Of a DNA stretch of 32,412 nt, positions 7,846 through 16,005 are shown piece after piece. Made by a program: the position numbers and the translations under genes. This stretch comes from Acidobacteriota bacterium (GTDB lineage Bacteria > Acidobacteriota > Aminicenantia > Aminicenantales > Aminicenantaceae). Position 1 is the stretch's first letter; the number at the start of each line of letters is the position of its first letter. The notes beneath the pieces are model-generated. The model was given only the letters and a program-made list of their open reading frames with translations, ran no database searches and was not told where the DNA came from. Where the stretch lies: NCBI GenBank assembly GCA_030669585.1, contig DAOVDI010000019.1, forward strand, positions 1 through 32,412, given 5' to 3'.

Positions 7846-7865
7846 TAGAGTGAACGTTCACTCTA
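7846..7865. promoter_or_regulatory. 20-bp palindromic operator of the second TetR gene
   Basis: TAGAGTGAACGTTCACTCTA is a perfect 20-bp palindrome ending about 10 nt upstream of the TetR ATG and overlapping its -10 hexamer. Palindromes built on GTGAAC/GTTCAC-like halves are typical TetR-family operators. The core half-site recurs before mlaE. Confidence 0.8.
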
Positions 7866-7888
7866 AACCATTTTCCCAAACAGGTCAA
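7860..7888 (-). promoter_or_regulatory. Promoter of the second TetR gene
   Basis: On the minus strand -35 TTGACC (7883-7888), a 17-bp spacer and -10 TAGAGT (7860-7865) precede the TetR gene. The -10 box is part of the 20-bp palindrome, so bound repressor would block RNA polymerase. Confidence 0.7.
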
Positions 7889-7898
7889 GAGTCTAAAA

Positions 7899-8004
7899 CC
7901 TTAAAGTTCCCCCATTTTTTGCATTTCCACATGTGATTCTATGTAATCGCCTGAAAAAATATAAGTTAAGCCCTTCTATGGCTTGTTTTTGGGGGAACTC
8001 CTTA
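7899..8004. repeat. 96-bp MITE-like element with 10-bp inverted ends
   Basis: AGTTCCCCCA (7905-7914) and TGGGGGAACT (7990-7999) are perfect inverted repeats. CCTTA occurs immediately outside on both sides (7899-7903 and 8000-8004), with one extra A on the left. Inside are the palindrome CACATGTG and a weak hairpin AAGCC/GGCTT (7968-7984). There is no coding capacity. The layout resembles a miniature transposable element, and the right end is shared with the 17-bp inverted repeat paired with 4495-4511. Confidence 0.45.
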
Positions 8005-8013
8005 TTTCAATAC
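7986..8013 (-). repeat. Right end of the candidate mobile segment: inverted 17-mer plus direct 10-mer
   Basis: TTTTTGGGGGAACTCCT (7986-8002) is the exact reverse complement of 4495-4511. After one base, ATTTCAATAC (8004-8013) repeats 4485-4494 in the same orientation. The end lies only a few bases beyond the clpB stop codon, so insertion downstream of clpB is conceivable. Confidence 0.5.
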
Positions 8014-8019
8014 AATATC

Positions 8020-10599
8020 TCACTTTTCAAAAACAAAACTATCTTTATCATCCACATCGATATGGATCGTATCTCCGTCCCTGAATTCTCCCTCGAGAAT
8101 CCTCAGCGCCAGCGGGTTCTGGATATCCTGCTGGATCGTTCTTTTGAGCGGACGAGCTCCATACCCCGGATCATATCCCCTCTCTGCCAGAAGTTCTTTT
8201 GCCCTTTGACTGATCCGGACATTTAACTTTCTTTCGGAAAGTCTCCCTCGAAGCTCATTCATCTGCAGATTGACGATCTTCAGAATGACATCCTTACTCA
8301 GCGATCTGAAGACGATGATCTCGTCCACTCTGTTTAAAAACTCAGGCCGGAAATGATTCTCAAGGATCTTTTTGATCTCTGCTTCCATCTGTATGTGATC
8401 CTGACTCAATTCCTTGATAATCTTGCTTCCCAGGTTGGAGGTCATTATGATGATGGTATTTTTAAAATAGATTGTCTGCCCCTTGCCATCTGTCAAACGT
8501 CCATCATCCAGGATCTGGAGAAGCACATTAAAGACATCAGGATGCGCCTTTTCGATCTCATCCAGAAGAACAATAGAATATGGGCGGCGTTTAACCGCTT
8601 CGGTCAACTGACCGCCTTCCTCATATCCGACGTATCCTGGAGGCGCGCCGATCAAGCGGGAAACCGTGTGTTTTTCCATGTATTCAGACATGTCCAGCCG
8701 GACCATAGCCCTTTCATCATCAAAAAGAAATTCCGCCAGCGCCCGCGCCAGTTCGGTCTTTCCCACACCCGTGGGGCCCAGGAAGATAAAAGAGCCCAGA
8801 GGCCGGGACTCATCCTGAATGCCAGCCCTTGCCCGTCTGATCGTATCCGCAATGGCTTTAAGAGCCGGATCCTGTCCGATCACCCTCTCCCCTAGTACGG
8901 CCTCCATACTGATCAGGCGTTCGATATCTCCTTCCAGCATCTTGGAAACAGGGATCCCTGTCCATTTGGAAACAATGTAGGCGATATCGTCCTCATCCAC
9001 TTCTTCTTTGAGCATTTTGTCTTTTTCCTGTATCTCCGCAAGCTGCCCTGAGAGGACTTCAAGTTTGCTTTGGACTTCGATCAGTTTACCGTGTCTGATC
9101 TCTGCCACCTTTTCCAGGTCGCCGCGGCGTTCAGCGCTCTGTTCTTCGATCTTCAATGTGTCGATCTCCTCCTTGATCTTATTCATGGCCTCGATCAATT
9201 CCTTTTCCTTAAGCCACCTTCCCTTCAGGCTGTTGCTTTTTTCCTTCAATTCCGCCAATTCTTTATTCAGATGTTCCAGTTTTTCCTTGGAACCTTTATC
9301 CTTTTCCTTTTTCAGAGCCTGCTTCTCGATCTCAAGCCGAGTGATCTTTCGCTCTAGTTCATCGATCTCTTCTGGCATACTGTCGATCTCGATCCTGATT
9401 CGGGATGCCGCTTCATCCATTAGATCCACAGCTTTATCAGGAAGCTGCCGGCCTGTGATATACCTGTTTGACAATGTTGCCGCTGCGACCAGAGCAGAAT
9501 CCTTGATATCCACCCCGTGATGGATCTCATATTTTTCCTTTAATCCCCGGAGTATGGAGATGGTCTCCTCCACCGATGGCTCCCTGACATAAACCTGCTG
9601 GAAGCGCCGTTCCAGGGCCGCATCTTTCTCAATGTATTTTTTATACTCATTCAGAGTCGTAGCTCCCACACAACGCAGTTCTCCCCTTGCAAGAGGAGGC
9701 TTCAACATATTGGAAGCATCCACAGCGCCCTCAGCCGCTCCCGCACCAATGATGGTATGCAGTTCGTCAATGAACATAATGACTTGGCCCTCGGATTCTT
9801 TGACCTCCTTCAGCAAAGCTTTGAGCCGATCCTCAAACTCTCCACGGAATTTCGCCCCGGCGACCATGGCGCCAATATCCAGAGCCATCAGCTGTTTGTT
9901 TTTTAGTGATTGAGGAACATCCCCGTTGGCAATTCTCTGTGCCAAGCCTTCGACGATGGCTGTTTTTCCGACCCCGGCTTCCCCGATGAGCACGGGATTA
10001 TTTTTAGTCCTTCGGGAAAGCACCTGGATCAACCGCCGGATTTCCTCCTCCCTTCCGATGACCGGATCCATTTTCCCTTTTCGGGCCATGTCGGTAAGGT
10101 CCCTTGTATATTTTTTTAGAACCTGATATTTCCCCTCAGGCTCCGCGTCTGTTATCCTCTGATTCCCGCGAATCAACATCAAAGCTTTCAGAAAAGCATC
10201 CTCTGTTACACCGGAATCCGTCAGGATCTTTGAAGCCCTGGAGCTACTGTCTCTAAAAAGAGAAAGAAATATGTGTTCGGTTGAGATAAACTCATCCTTG
10301 AATTTATCCGCCTCTTTTTGAGCATTTTTCATGATCCGCTGCAGATTAGAGGAGAGATAAACCTCACCAGATCCCTGTACCTTTGGAATTTTCCCAAAAC
10401 TTGTTTCCAGGTCCGATTTGATCTCTGAGGGTCTGACACCGATCTTTGAAAGAACGGATTGGACAACGTTTTCCTTCTGTTCCAGAAAAGCCCAGAGAAG
10501 ATGCTCAGGAGTGACCTCCTGATGGCCCAGATCTTCGGCTTTTGACCGGGCCAATTGAAAAGCGTCCTGCGACATTAACGTGAATTTGTCCCATTTCAT
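8020..10599 (-). CDS. clpB: ATP-dependent disaggregase ClpB
   Basis: ClpB, 859 aa, is a cytosolic hexameric AAA+ chaperone that threads aggregated proteins with help from DnaK. The Clp N-domain covers about residues 5-145. NBD1 has Walker A GEAGVGKT (206-213) and Walker B VIMFIDE (273-279). The coiled-coil M-domain (about 400-535), which separates ClpB from ClpA/ClpC, is charged and complete. NBD2 has Walker [10 protein letters not shown] (608-616). No ClpP-binding loop is evident. Length is standard. GAGGTG about 7 nt before the ATG supports the start. It is monocistronic by position, with a 5' promoter at 10630-10658. I saw neither a CIRCE element nor a convincing heat-shock sigma promoter. 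Confidence 0.97.
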   Translation of the reverse strand: MKWDKFTLMSQDAFQLARSKAEDLGHQEVTPEHLLWAFLEQKENVVQSVLSKIGVRPSEIKSDLETSFGKIPKVQGSGEVYLSSNLQRIMKNAQKEADKFKDEFISTEHIFLSLFRDSSSRASKILTDSGVTEDAFLKALMLIRGNQRITDAEPEGKYQVLKKYTRDLTDMARKGKMDPVIGREEEIRRLIQVLSRRTKNNPVLIGEAGVGKTAIVEGLAQRIANGDVPQSLKNKQLMALDIGAMVAGAKFRGEFEDRLKALLKEVKESEGQVIMFIDELHTIIGAGAAEGAVDASNMLKPPLARGELRCVGATTLNEYKKYIEKDAALERRFQQVYVREPSVEETISILRGLKEKYEIHHGVDIKDSALVAAATLSNRYITGRQLPDKAVDLMDEAASRIRIEIDSMPEEIDELERKITRLEIEKQALKKEKDKGSKEKLEHLNKELAELKEKSNSLKGRWLKEKELIEAMNKIKEEIDTLKIEEQSAERRGDLEKVAEIRHGKLIEVQSKLEVLSGQLAEIQEKDKMLKEEVDEDDIAYIVSKWTGIPVSKMLEGDIERLISMEAVLGERVIGQDPALKAIADTIRRARAGIQDESRPLGSFIFLGPTGVGKTELARALAEFLFDDERAMVRLDMSEYMEKHTVSRLIGAPPGYVGYEEGGQLTEAVKRRPYSIVLLDEIEKAHPDVFNVLLQILDDGRLTDGKGQTIYFKNTIIIMTSNLGSKIIKELSQDHIQMEAEIKKILENHFRPEFLNRVDEIIVFRSLSKDVILKIVNLQMNELRGRLSERKLNVRISQRAKELLAERGYDPGYGARPLKRTIQQDIQNPLALRILEGEFRDGDTIHIDVDDKDSFVFEK

Positions 10600-10629
10600 A
10601 GCGACACCTCATTCAGTTTTCTATAGGCA

Positions 10630-10658
10630 AGAATAATATAGTCCAATTAAGGAATCAA
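10630..10658 (-). promoter_or_regulatory. Candidate clpB promoter
   Basis: On the minus strand, -35 TTGATT (10653-10658), a 17-bp spacer and -10 TATTCT (10630-10635) lie about 30 bp before the clpB ATG. The motif is housekeeping-like. Confidence 0.45.
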
Positions 10659-10708
10659 GATATTCAGTTCTCTTTTCTTCTCGAGGTTAACATTTTTCAT
10701 TATTATAC

Positions 10709-10736
10709 TTGACAAATTTGTAAAAATTGATATTTT
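10709..10736 (+). promoter_or_regulatory. Promoter of the 117-aa acidic protein gene
   Basis: TTGACA (10709-10714), a 16-bp spacer and TATTTT (10731-10736) point to the plus-strand gene at 10755. The 10-bp palindrome ACAAATTTGT (10713-10722) lies between the boxes and could be an operator or chance. The promoter diverges from clpB. Confidence 0.6.
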
Positions 10737-10754
10737 TTCTTTTGGGAGCATGAA

Positions 10755-11108
10755 ATGGAAGTTATAGAAATAACAAGCTGGCTGACACTGGATGCCATCA
10801 AGGAAGTGGCGACTATCATTGAAACCATAGGAGATCTTCAAACCGGGCACTGGCAGTCTATTTTTTGTCTTATTGAAGATGACTATCTCGAACTTGGCTA
10901 TCTTGACACAGAGTCCAATTATTTAAGGCGTTATGAAGACAAAGAAGAATTCGATCTAGCTATTGAAAAAAAGATGGGAGAGGAGGATGAAACTCCCTAT
11001 GCAAATGAAGAGTCAGCAGAGTCATTTAAAGAAACGGAAGAGGCAGATTACGATAATGAAGACCCGGCTGATGTGGATATTCCTGAAGACGAAGAAAATA
11101 TCACCTGA
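10755..11108 (+). CDS. Small acidic protein of unknown function
   Basis: A 117-aa protein in two parts. Residues 1-75 look folded (TSWLTLDAIKEVATIIETIG, then LIEDDYLELGYLDTESNYLRRY). Residues 76-117 are a low-complexity tail dominated by Glu and Asp. It has no Cys-rich, helix-turn-helix or membrane motif and I recognise no family. A strong promoter and GGGAG six bases before the ATG show it is a real gene even though it is alone on the plus strand between clpB and mutS. Its last 8 bases overlap the 3' end of mutS in a convergent arrangement. The acidic tail could mediate binding to basic partners, but no function is assigned. Confidence 0.75.
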   Translation: MEVIEITSWLTLDAIKEVATIIETIGDLQTGHWQSIFCLIEDDYLELGYLDTESNYLRRYEDKEEFDLAIEKKMGEEDETPYANEESAESFKETEEADYDNEDPADVDIPEDEENIT

Positions 11109-13722
11109 CCAATTTGTCCTTTAGCTTATTCAGCCGGTTGAGAGCTTCAAGAGGTGTCAATCGGGAAATATCCATATTCAGCAACTCTTCCCTGATCGCG
11201 TCAAAAAGCGCCAGCTCCTTATCCTCCTCAAATAAAAAAAGCTGCGATCTGTTGCTTTTATCCGCTGTCCTGTAGGCGATTCTCGGCGCGCCGGAATCGT
11301 CCAACTCTTTTTTCTCCAGATTAAAAAGTATCTCCTTTGCCCGATCGATGACTTCATCAGGAATGCCCGCCAGTTTTGCTACATGAACCCCATAACTCTG
11401 GTCCGAAGGGCCCGGGATGATCTTTCTGAGAAAGATGATCTCCTCTTTCTGTTCCTTTACGGAAACATGATAATTTTTAATCCTGTTGAGCGTCAGGGAC
11501 AGTTCGGTCAATTCATGATAATGAGTGGCAAACAGGGTTTTAGCCCGGACAGACTCGTTTTCATGGAGAAATTCCGAAATAGCCCATGCCAGGCTCAATC
11601 CATCAAATGTGCTCGTTCCTCTTCCGATCTCATCCAAGAGGATCAGGCTTTTTCCCGTTGCATTGTTCAATATATTGGCAGTTTCCAGCATTTCGACCAT
11701 AAAGGTCGACTGCCCGACACTCAGGAAATCCATGGCCCCGATCCGGGTAAATATACGGTCTACAACCCCGATCTCCGCCTCACTGGCCGGCACAAAACTT
11801 CCCATCTGCGCCAGTATGCAGATTAGAGCAACCTGCCTCAGGTAGGTGGATTTACCACCCATGTTCGGCCCTGTGACGATCAGGATCTGGTCCTCATTCT
11901 GATTCAGATAAGTGTCATTGGGAATGAAAGGCTCATCGTTACAATATTCAATGACTGGATGGCGGCCGGAAACGATCTTGATGCGGTCTTTTTCATCCAC
12001 GATCGGCCGGTTAAAATTTCTCTGAGCCGCCATCTCCGCCATAGCGGAAAGAACATCCATTACCGCAATATTCGCAGATATTGTCTGAAGCCTCTCTGTA
12101 TTCGCTGATATGCGTTCCCTGACTTCAAGAAACAGTTTGTATTCCAACTCCCCGATGCGCTGCTCGGCATTGAGGACCTTTTCCTCATAATCTTTCAATT
12201 CCGGAGTGATGAATCGTTCGGAATTGACAAGGGTCTGTTTTCGGATATAGTCCTCAGGCACAAGGGATAGATTCGATCTGGTGACTTCAATATAGTAGCC
12301 AAACACCTTGTTATACCGGACTTTAAGAGAAGTGATCCCGGTTCTTTCTTTCTCCCTTCTTTCCAGTTGAACAATAAAGGATTTCCCTGATCGGCTGATC
12401 TGCCGTAGCTCATCCAGTTCCTTGTTATAATTCTCCGCTATGATCCCCCCGTCTGTGAGGAGAAAAGACGGCTCCTCCCTGATCGCTCGATCGATCAGAT
12501 CGACAAGGTCCTCCGCATTGTCCCAGCTTTTGTGGAGAGCTTTTAATTTTTTAGACGAAAAGGCTTTGAGCTCCTTTTTGATCCCGGGCAGAGGCATCAG
12601 AGATTTTTTCAGAGACACAAGATCTTTGGCATGAGCAACAGAGAGGGATACTTTCCCCGTCAATCTCTCCAGGTCAAATATTTCTTTCAGAGAATCGCGC
12701 AGATCATGCCGTTCAATGGTTTTTTCAAGAAATTCCGAAACCGCATCCAGGCGGATATGGATCTCTCCGGTATCCATCACTGGATGAAGAAGCCAGTACC
12801 GGATAAGCTTCCCTCCCATGGATGTTACGGTAAGATCAATAGTATCCAGGAATGACCCCTGCCGCCTGCCGTCCCTGAGGTTTTTGACAAGTTCGAGGTT
12901 TTTAATGCTGGAAGTATCCAGTGTCATATAATGCCGGGAATGAAGGAATGATATCCTCCTTATCAAGCACAGCGAATTGCTCCTCAGTCCTTTCAGATAA
13001 TACAACAGCGCTCCCGAAGCACGGACGGCAAGATCTTTGTCTTCCAGATCAAACCCAGCCAGTGATCTCACCTTAAAATGGTTCTTCAGCTCATTCCTTG
13101 TCTGAGCAAGGTCAAAAATCCAATCTTCCTGTTTGCTTTTATGCACTGTCATCCGGTCATTGATCCGGCCCTTTCCAAAAATCGATTCTTCCTGGCTTGC
13201 AGGGAAAATAACTTCTTTTGGAGACAGTCGAAACATTTCATCGGACAAGATCTTTTTATCAGAAGCGTCGCTTTGCATAGTCCTTATATCACCCGATGCC
13301 AGATCGATCATGGAAAGCCCCCAGTCTTTCTTCTCAATAATAACACTGGCAATATAGCTGCTTTCCTTTTCTCCTCTAAGATCAAACTCGATAGCTGTTC
13401 CCGGAGTCAGGATCTTTGTGACCTCCCGTTTTACTACACCTTTCGCCTTTTTCGGATCCTCAACCTGTTCACAAACTGCTACTTTATAACCATGTTTGAG
13501 AAGTTTGGTTAAATAACGATCCGCAGCATGGTAAGGCACCCCGCACATGGGGACCTTATGGCGTGATGTCAGGGCGATCTCAAGGACTGCGGACGCTTTT
13601 TTTGCATCCTCATAAAACATCTCGTAGAAATCCCCCAGCCGGAAAAAAAGAAGTGCTTCCGGATGGCTTTCTTTGATCTTCAGGTATTGCTCCATCATCG
13701 GAGTGGGCGTTTTGTCACTCAT
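11101..13722 (-). CDS. mutS: DNA mismatch repair protein MutS
   Basis: MutS binds mismatches and signals repair through MutL. With the ATG at 13720-13722 the protein is 873 aa and starts MSDKTPTPMMEQYLKIK, aligning with E. coli MutS; a TTG 60 nt upstream would add 20 unlikely residues. The mismatch-reading F-x-E is in GDFYEMF (about 32-34). The ATPase has Walker A GPNMGGKST (618-626), Walker B LILLDEIGRGTS (693-704) and THYHEL. A C-terminal QLFLF at about 827 fits the beta-clamp-binding consensus, followed by a helix-hairpin-helix-like dimerisation tail. There is no good Shine-Dalgarno. The gene diverges from pgsA and converges on the acidic-protein gene; mutL is not in the window. Confidence 0.97.
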   Translation of the reverse strand: MSDKTPTPMMEQYLKIKESHPEALLFFRLGDFYEMFYEDAKKASAVLEIALTSRHKVPMCGVPYHAADRYLTKLLKHGYKVAVCEQVEDPKKAKGVVKREVTKILTPGTAIEFDLRGEKESSYIASVIIEKKDWGLSMIDLASGDIRTMQSDASDKKILSDEMFRLSPKEVIFPASQEESIFGKGRINDRMTVHKSKQEDWIFDLAQTRNELKNHFKVRSLAGFDLEDKDLAVRASGALLYYLKGLRSNSLCLIRRISFLHSRHYMTLDTSSIKNLELVKNLRDGRRQGSFLDTIDLTVTSMGGKLIRYWLLHPVMDTGEIHIRLDAVSEFLEKTIERHDLRDSLKEIFDLERLTGKVSLSVAHAKDLVSLKKSLMPLPGIKKELKAFSSKKLKALHKSWDNAEDLVDLIDRAIREEPSFLLTDGGIIAENYNKELDELRQISRSGKSFIVQLERREKERTGITSLKVRYNKVFGYYIEVTRSNLSLVPEDYIRKQTLVNSERFITPELKDYEEKVLNAEQRIGELEYKLFLEVRERISANTERLQTISANIAVMDVLSAMAEMAAQRNFNRPIVDEKDRIKIVSGRHPVIEYCNDEPFIPNDTYLNQNEDQILIVTGPNMGGKSTYLRQVALICILAQMGSFVPASEAEIGVVDRIFTRIGAMDFLSVGQSTFMVEMLETANILNNATGKSLILLDEIGRGTSTFDGLSLAWAISEFLHENESVRAKTLFATHYHELTELSLTLNRIKNYHVSVKEQKEEIIFLRKIIPGPSDQSYGVHVAKLAGIPDEVIDRAKEILFNLEKKELDDSGAPRIAYRTADKSNRSQLFLFEEDKELALFDAIREELLNMDISRLTPLEALNRLNKLKDKLVR

Positions 13723-13781
13723 AAGAAAAAATCGTTTGTCTCGTTTGTCCCCAAATTTTCTGAATTCAGACTTACGCACCA

Positions 13782-13810
13782 ACTATACAAATCAGCTGCC
13801 AAATTTGCAA
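13782..13810 (-). promoter_or_regulatory. mutS promoter
   Basis: On the minus strand, TTGCAA (13805-13810), a 17-bp spacer and TATAGT (13782-13787) precede mutS and give a leader of about 50 nt. The boxes lie only about 30 bp from the divergent pgsA promoter. Confidence 0.6.
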
Positions 13811-13836
13811 CCGCTAAGACGCATTCTTCTCTTGAG

Positions 13837-13865
13837 TTGCAGAAGATTCCTGATTGTAGTATAAA
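13837..13865 (+). promoter_or_regulatory. pgsA promoter, -10 box 8 nt from the start codon
   Basis: TTGCAG (13837-13842), a 17-bp spacer and TATAAA (13860-13865) precede pgsA. Only 8 nt separate the -10 box from the ATG at 13874, so transcription should begin at or next to the start codon. No Shine-Dalgarno is present, consistent with a leaderless mRNA. Confidence 0.55.
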
Positions 13866-13873
13866 AAGTCCTC

Positions 13874-14410
13874 ATGAACGGACCCAATATTCTAACGGGA
13901 CTGAGGATCCTGATGATCCCGGCTCTTGTAGTAGTTCTCCTTTCCAGCCACAGCCAGAAGGCCATTATAGGCTTCGCTATTTTTATGGCTGCCGTTATAA
14001 CAGATATGCTTGACGGCCTCTGGGCCCGGAAAAAAGGACAGATCACTGTATTTGGTGAGTTATTGGATCCTACGGCAGATAAACTTCTGATCGCTTCAGC
14101 ATTTCTCTGTTTGGTTGAATTGGGAGCGGTACCAGCCTGGATGGTGATCATCATCATCGGCCGGGAGATCGCAGTGTCCGGATTCAGGGCCATCGCTTCC
14201 TCAAAAGGGATCAATATTCCTGCTTCCATTTTCGGCAAGATCAAGATGAATGCAGAAAGCTACACCGTTGCCTTGTTGATCCTGGGCGAGGGAATTCTGG
14301 GAAAACTGTATGTTTTTTCCCAGATCGGCCTATGGATATCCATTGTTACAGCCGTAATATCAGCTGCGGAAATATACATTAAGTTCGGGAAAAAAGTTCT
14401 TTCTAATTAA
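13874..14410 (+). CDS. pgsA: CDP-diacylglycerol-glycerol-3-phosphate phosphatidyltransferase (PgsA)
   Basis: A 178-aa integral membrane enzyme that makes phosphatidylglycerol phosphate from CDP-diacylglycerol and glycerol 3-phosphate. The CDP-alcohol phosphotransferase signature is complete at residues 37-59: DMLDGLWAR, an eight-residue spacer, then GELLDPTAD. Four to six hydrophobic helices are visible. The start MNGPNILTGLRILMIPAL matches the family pattern, so the ATG at 13874 is right despite lacking a Shine-Dalgarno. The 3' end overlaps fabD convergently by 4 bp. The substrate could be another alcohol, but PgsA is the best fit by length and N-terminus. Confidence 0.93.
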   Translation: MNGPNILTGLRILMIPALVVVLLSSHSQKAIIGFAIFMAAVITDMLDGLWARKKGQITVFGELLDPTADKLLIASAFLCLVELGAVPAWMVIIIIGREIAVSGFRAIASSKGINIPASIFGKIKMNAESYTVALLILGEGILGKLYVFSQIGLWISIVTAVISAAEIYIKFGKKVLSN

Positions 14411-15318
14411 AGCTTAACTTTCCTCAGTGTATCCGGATCACTGATATTCAATATTTCAGGCGGATGGGGCCACTTCCGGCTGATACGCTTCATCAGTCCT
14501 GAAAGGACTCTGCCCGCCCCCAGTTCAATGCATTGTTCCACTTCTTTTTCCTTGAGGATCTCCATGGATTTAAACCAGAGGACAGATCCTGTGACCTGCC
14601 TCTTGAGAGCGTCTCGCGCTTCGCTGCCCGTACACATAATTTTTGCATCCACATTGCAAATAACAGGAAAGCGCGGATCTTTAAATTCCACCTTGCCCAG
14701 ATCCTTTGAAAGCCTTTCCTCGGCACTCCTCATCAGTTCACAGTGAAATGGAGCACTCACTGGAAGCAGAACCGACTTCGTGGGTTTCAGCAGTTCACAC
14801 GCCTGCTTAACAGCATATTCATGGCCAGCGATAACGATCTGTTCCATACTATTCCAGTTTGCAATGGCAATAACACCATCTTTTACCCTCTCCAGCACCT
14901 CTTCTACCTCATCATAGGAACGCCCCAGAACTGCAGCCATGGCTCCTTCTCCGACAGGCGCCGCCTCCTGCATATATCTTCCCCTCTTATGGACAAGAAG
15001 GATTGCATCCTCAAAAGACAGCGCCCCGGCTGCAACCAAAGCCGAGTACTCTCCCAGACTGTGCCCTGCGGCTATATCCGGCTCCTCTCCCAATAGTTCA
15101 TAGGCGATCATGCTCACAATAAGAAGGGCGGGCTGTGTATTCTGCGTCAGCTTAAGCTCTTCTTCCGGACCCTCAAAACAGAGTTTTGTGATTTTGTATC
15201 CCAGAACTTCATCCGCTCTATAAAAAAAATCACGGGCAGCAGAAAACCGATCATAAAAATCCTTTCCCATCCCAACCGCCTGGGAGCCTTGTCCCGGGAA
15301 GATAAAGGCAAGTTTCAT
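14407..15318 (-). CDS. fabD: Malonyl-CoA:ACP transacylase (FabD)
   Basis: FabD, 303 aa, loads malonyl groups from CoA onto ACP for fatty-acid elongation. The N-terminal FPGQGSQAVGMG (7-18) is diagnostic. The nucleophile is Ser87 in GHSLGE, the catalytic His192 lies in APFHCELM, and Arg112 in HKRGRYMQ positions the carboxylate. Length is typical. TAGGAG seven bases before the ATG supports the start. It is the last gene of the long minus-strand run, 30 nt after the SurA-like gene, and its stop overlaps the pgsA stop. Its separation from fabH by 14 kb shows the fatty-acid genes here are not in one fab cluster. Confidence 0.96.
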   Translation of the reverse strand: MKLAFIFPGQGSQAVGMGKDFYDRFSAARDFFYRADEVLGYKITKLCFEGPEEELKLTQNTQPALLIVSMIAYELLGEEPDIAAGHSLGEYSALVAAGALSFEDAILLVHKRGRYMQEAAPVGEGAMAAVLGRSYDEVEEVLERVKDGVIAIANWNSMEQIVIAGHEYAVKQACELLKPTKSVLLPVSAPFHCELMRSAEERLSKDLGKVEFKDPRFPVICNVDAKIMCTGSEARDALKRQVTGSVLWFKSMEILKEKEVEQCIELGAGRVLSGLMKRISRKWPHPPEILNISDPDTLRKVKL

Positions 15319-15348
15319 CTCAAACTCCTATCGTAAATAATACAGGGG

Positions 15349-16005
15349 CTATATCATGATTTGGATATCTGCTTCTTTTTTTAATATATCTAACCATTCC
15401 TTAACCAGGCGTCCGATCTTTTCCTGCTTAAGCTCTGCTTCTATATCACCTATAATCTCAAGCATTGATCTGGGCCCCAATCCTTTCGCCTTCTGAGAAG
15501 GAACATAAGTTAAATCGTAATAGGCTTCGATCTCTTTAAGACTGACAAAAGCGCTGCGGCTGAACTTCTGGAAAATTATCCTGCGAAAAAGAAGCTTTTC
15601 CCGAAAACACTCCTTTAACTCATCCCATCCGATACCAAACATAGCGAACAATCTTCGTGTCCGGACAACCCCTAATTTTTCCGTGGCCTTCCGCACTTCT
15701 GTCTCAAGATCCTTCTCAGGAATAATGATATCAGATTCGATTATTTGAATGATCAATTTCTGTTCGATCAGTTTATTCAGAATAAAAAGATCTTCAGAGA
15801 CCTGGGAAACACTTTGAACATCATGAACACTAAAGGCCCTGTTGATCCTGACATCGCTAAGCGTGATCACTTCTCCGGCAACAACAGCAGCAATACGGTC
15901 GACCACTTCAGGAAAAGAAAATAAATGAGCCTGGATCGGAGAAAACAGAATTATTCCCGCAGTAAAATACACATAAATCTTCTTGAGCTTTTGTTGCAGT
16001 ATCAT
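15349..16005 (-). CDS. SurA-like periplasmic chaperone without a parvulin domain
   Basis: A 218-aa protein with a signal peptide (about residues 1-26, basic LKKIYVYF then a hydrophobic core ending IQA). The mature start VVDRIAAVVAGEVITLSDVRI matches the SurA N-terminal chaperone domain (usually DKVVAVVNDEVITxS). A helical domain continues to the C-terminus; no PpiC/parvulin repeat is present, so this is a chaperone core alone, about half the length of E. coli SurA. Its ATG shares one base with the omp85 stop (TAATG), so the two are coupled. SurA delivers unfolded outer-membrane proteins to the Bam machine, so this neighbour probably serves the Omp85/TamB pair. The role is inferred from one motif plus context. 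Confidence 0.75.
   Translation of the reverse strand: MILQQKLKKIYVYFTAGIILFSPIQAHLFSFPEVVDRIAAVVAGEVITLSDVRINRAFSVHDVQSVSQVSEDLFILNKLIEQKLIIQIIESDIIIPEKDLETEVRKATEKLGVVRTRRLFAMFGIGWDELKECFREKLLFRRIIFQKFSRSAFVSLKEIEAYYDLTYVPSQKAKGLGPRSMLEIIGDIEAELKQEKIGRLVKEWLDILKKEADIQIMI

Noticed and set aside
7968-7990. Rho-independent terminator (AAGCC/GGCTT hairpin with T-run)
   Set aside because: Only a 5-bp stem with a 7-nt loop; the T-run is on the plus side where no gene precedes it, and on the minus side no T-run follows directly.
4485-8013. Complete autonomous transposon
   Set aside because: No transposase, resolvase or integrase is encoded between the repeats, so only a non-autonomous or decayed element could be claimed.
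8353-8895. 180-codon plus-strand open frame
   Set aside because: It lies wholly inside clpB on the opposite strand, has no Shine-Dalgarno, and its peptide shows no domain; ClpB motifs in the other strand are unmistakable.
10647-10850. 67-codon minus-strand open frame opposite the acidic-protein gene
   Set aside because: It overlaps both divergent promoters and the better-supported plus-strand gene; no ribosome site or protein-like pattern.
11101-13782. 893-aa form of MutS from a TTG
   Set aside because: The extra 20 residues precede the conserved TPMMEQYLKIK start, and the TTG would fall within the predicted -10 box.
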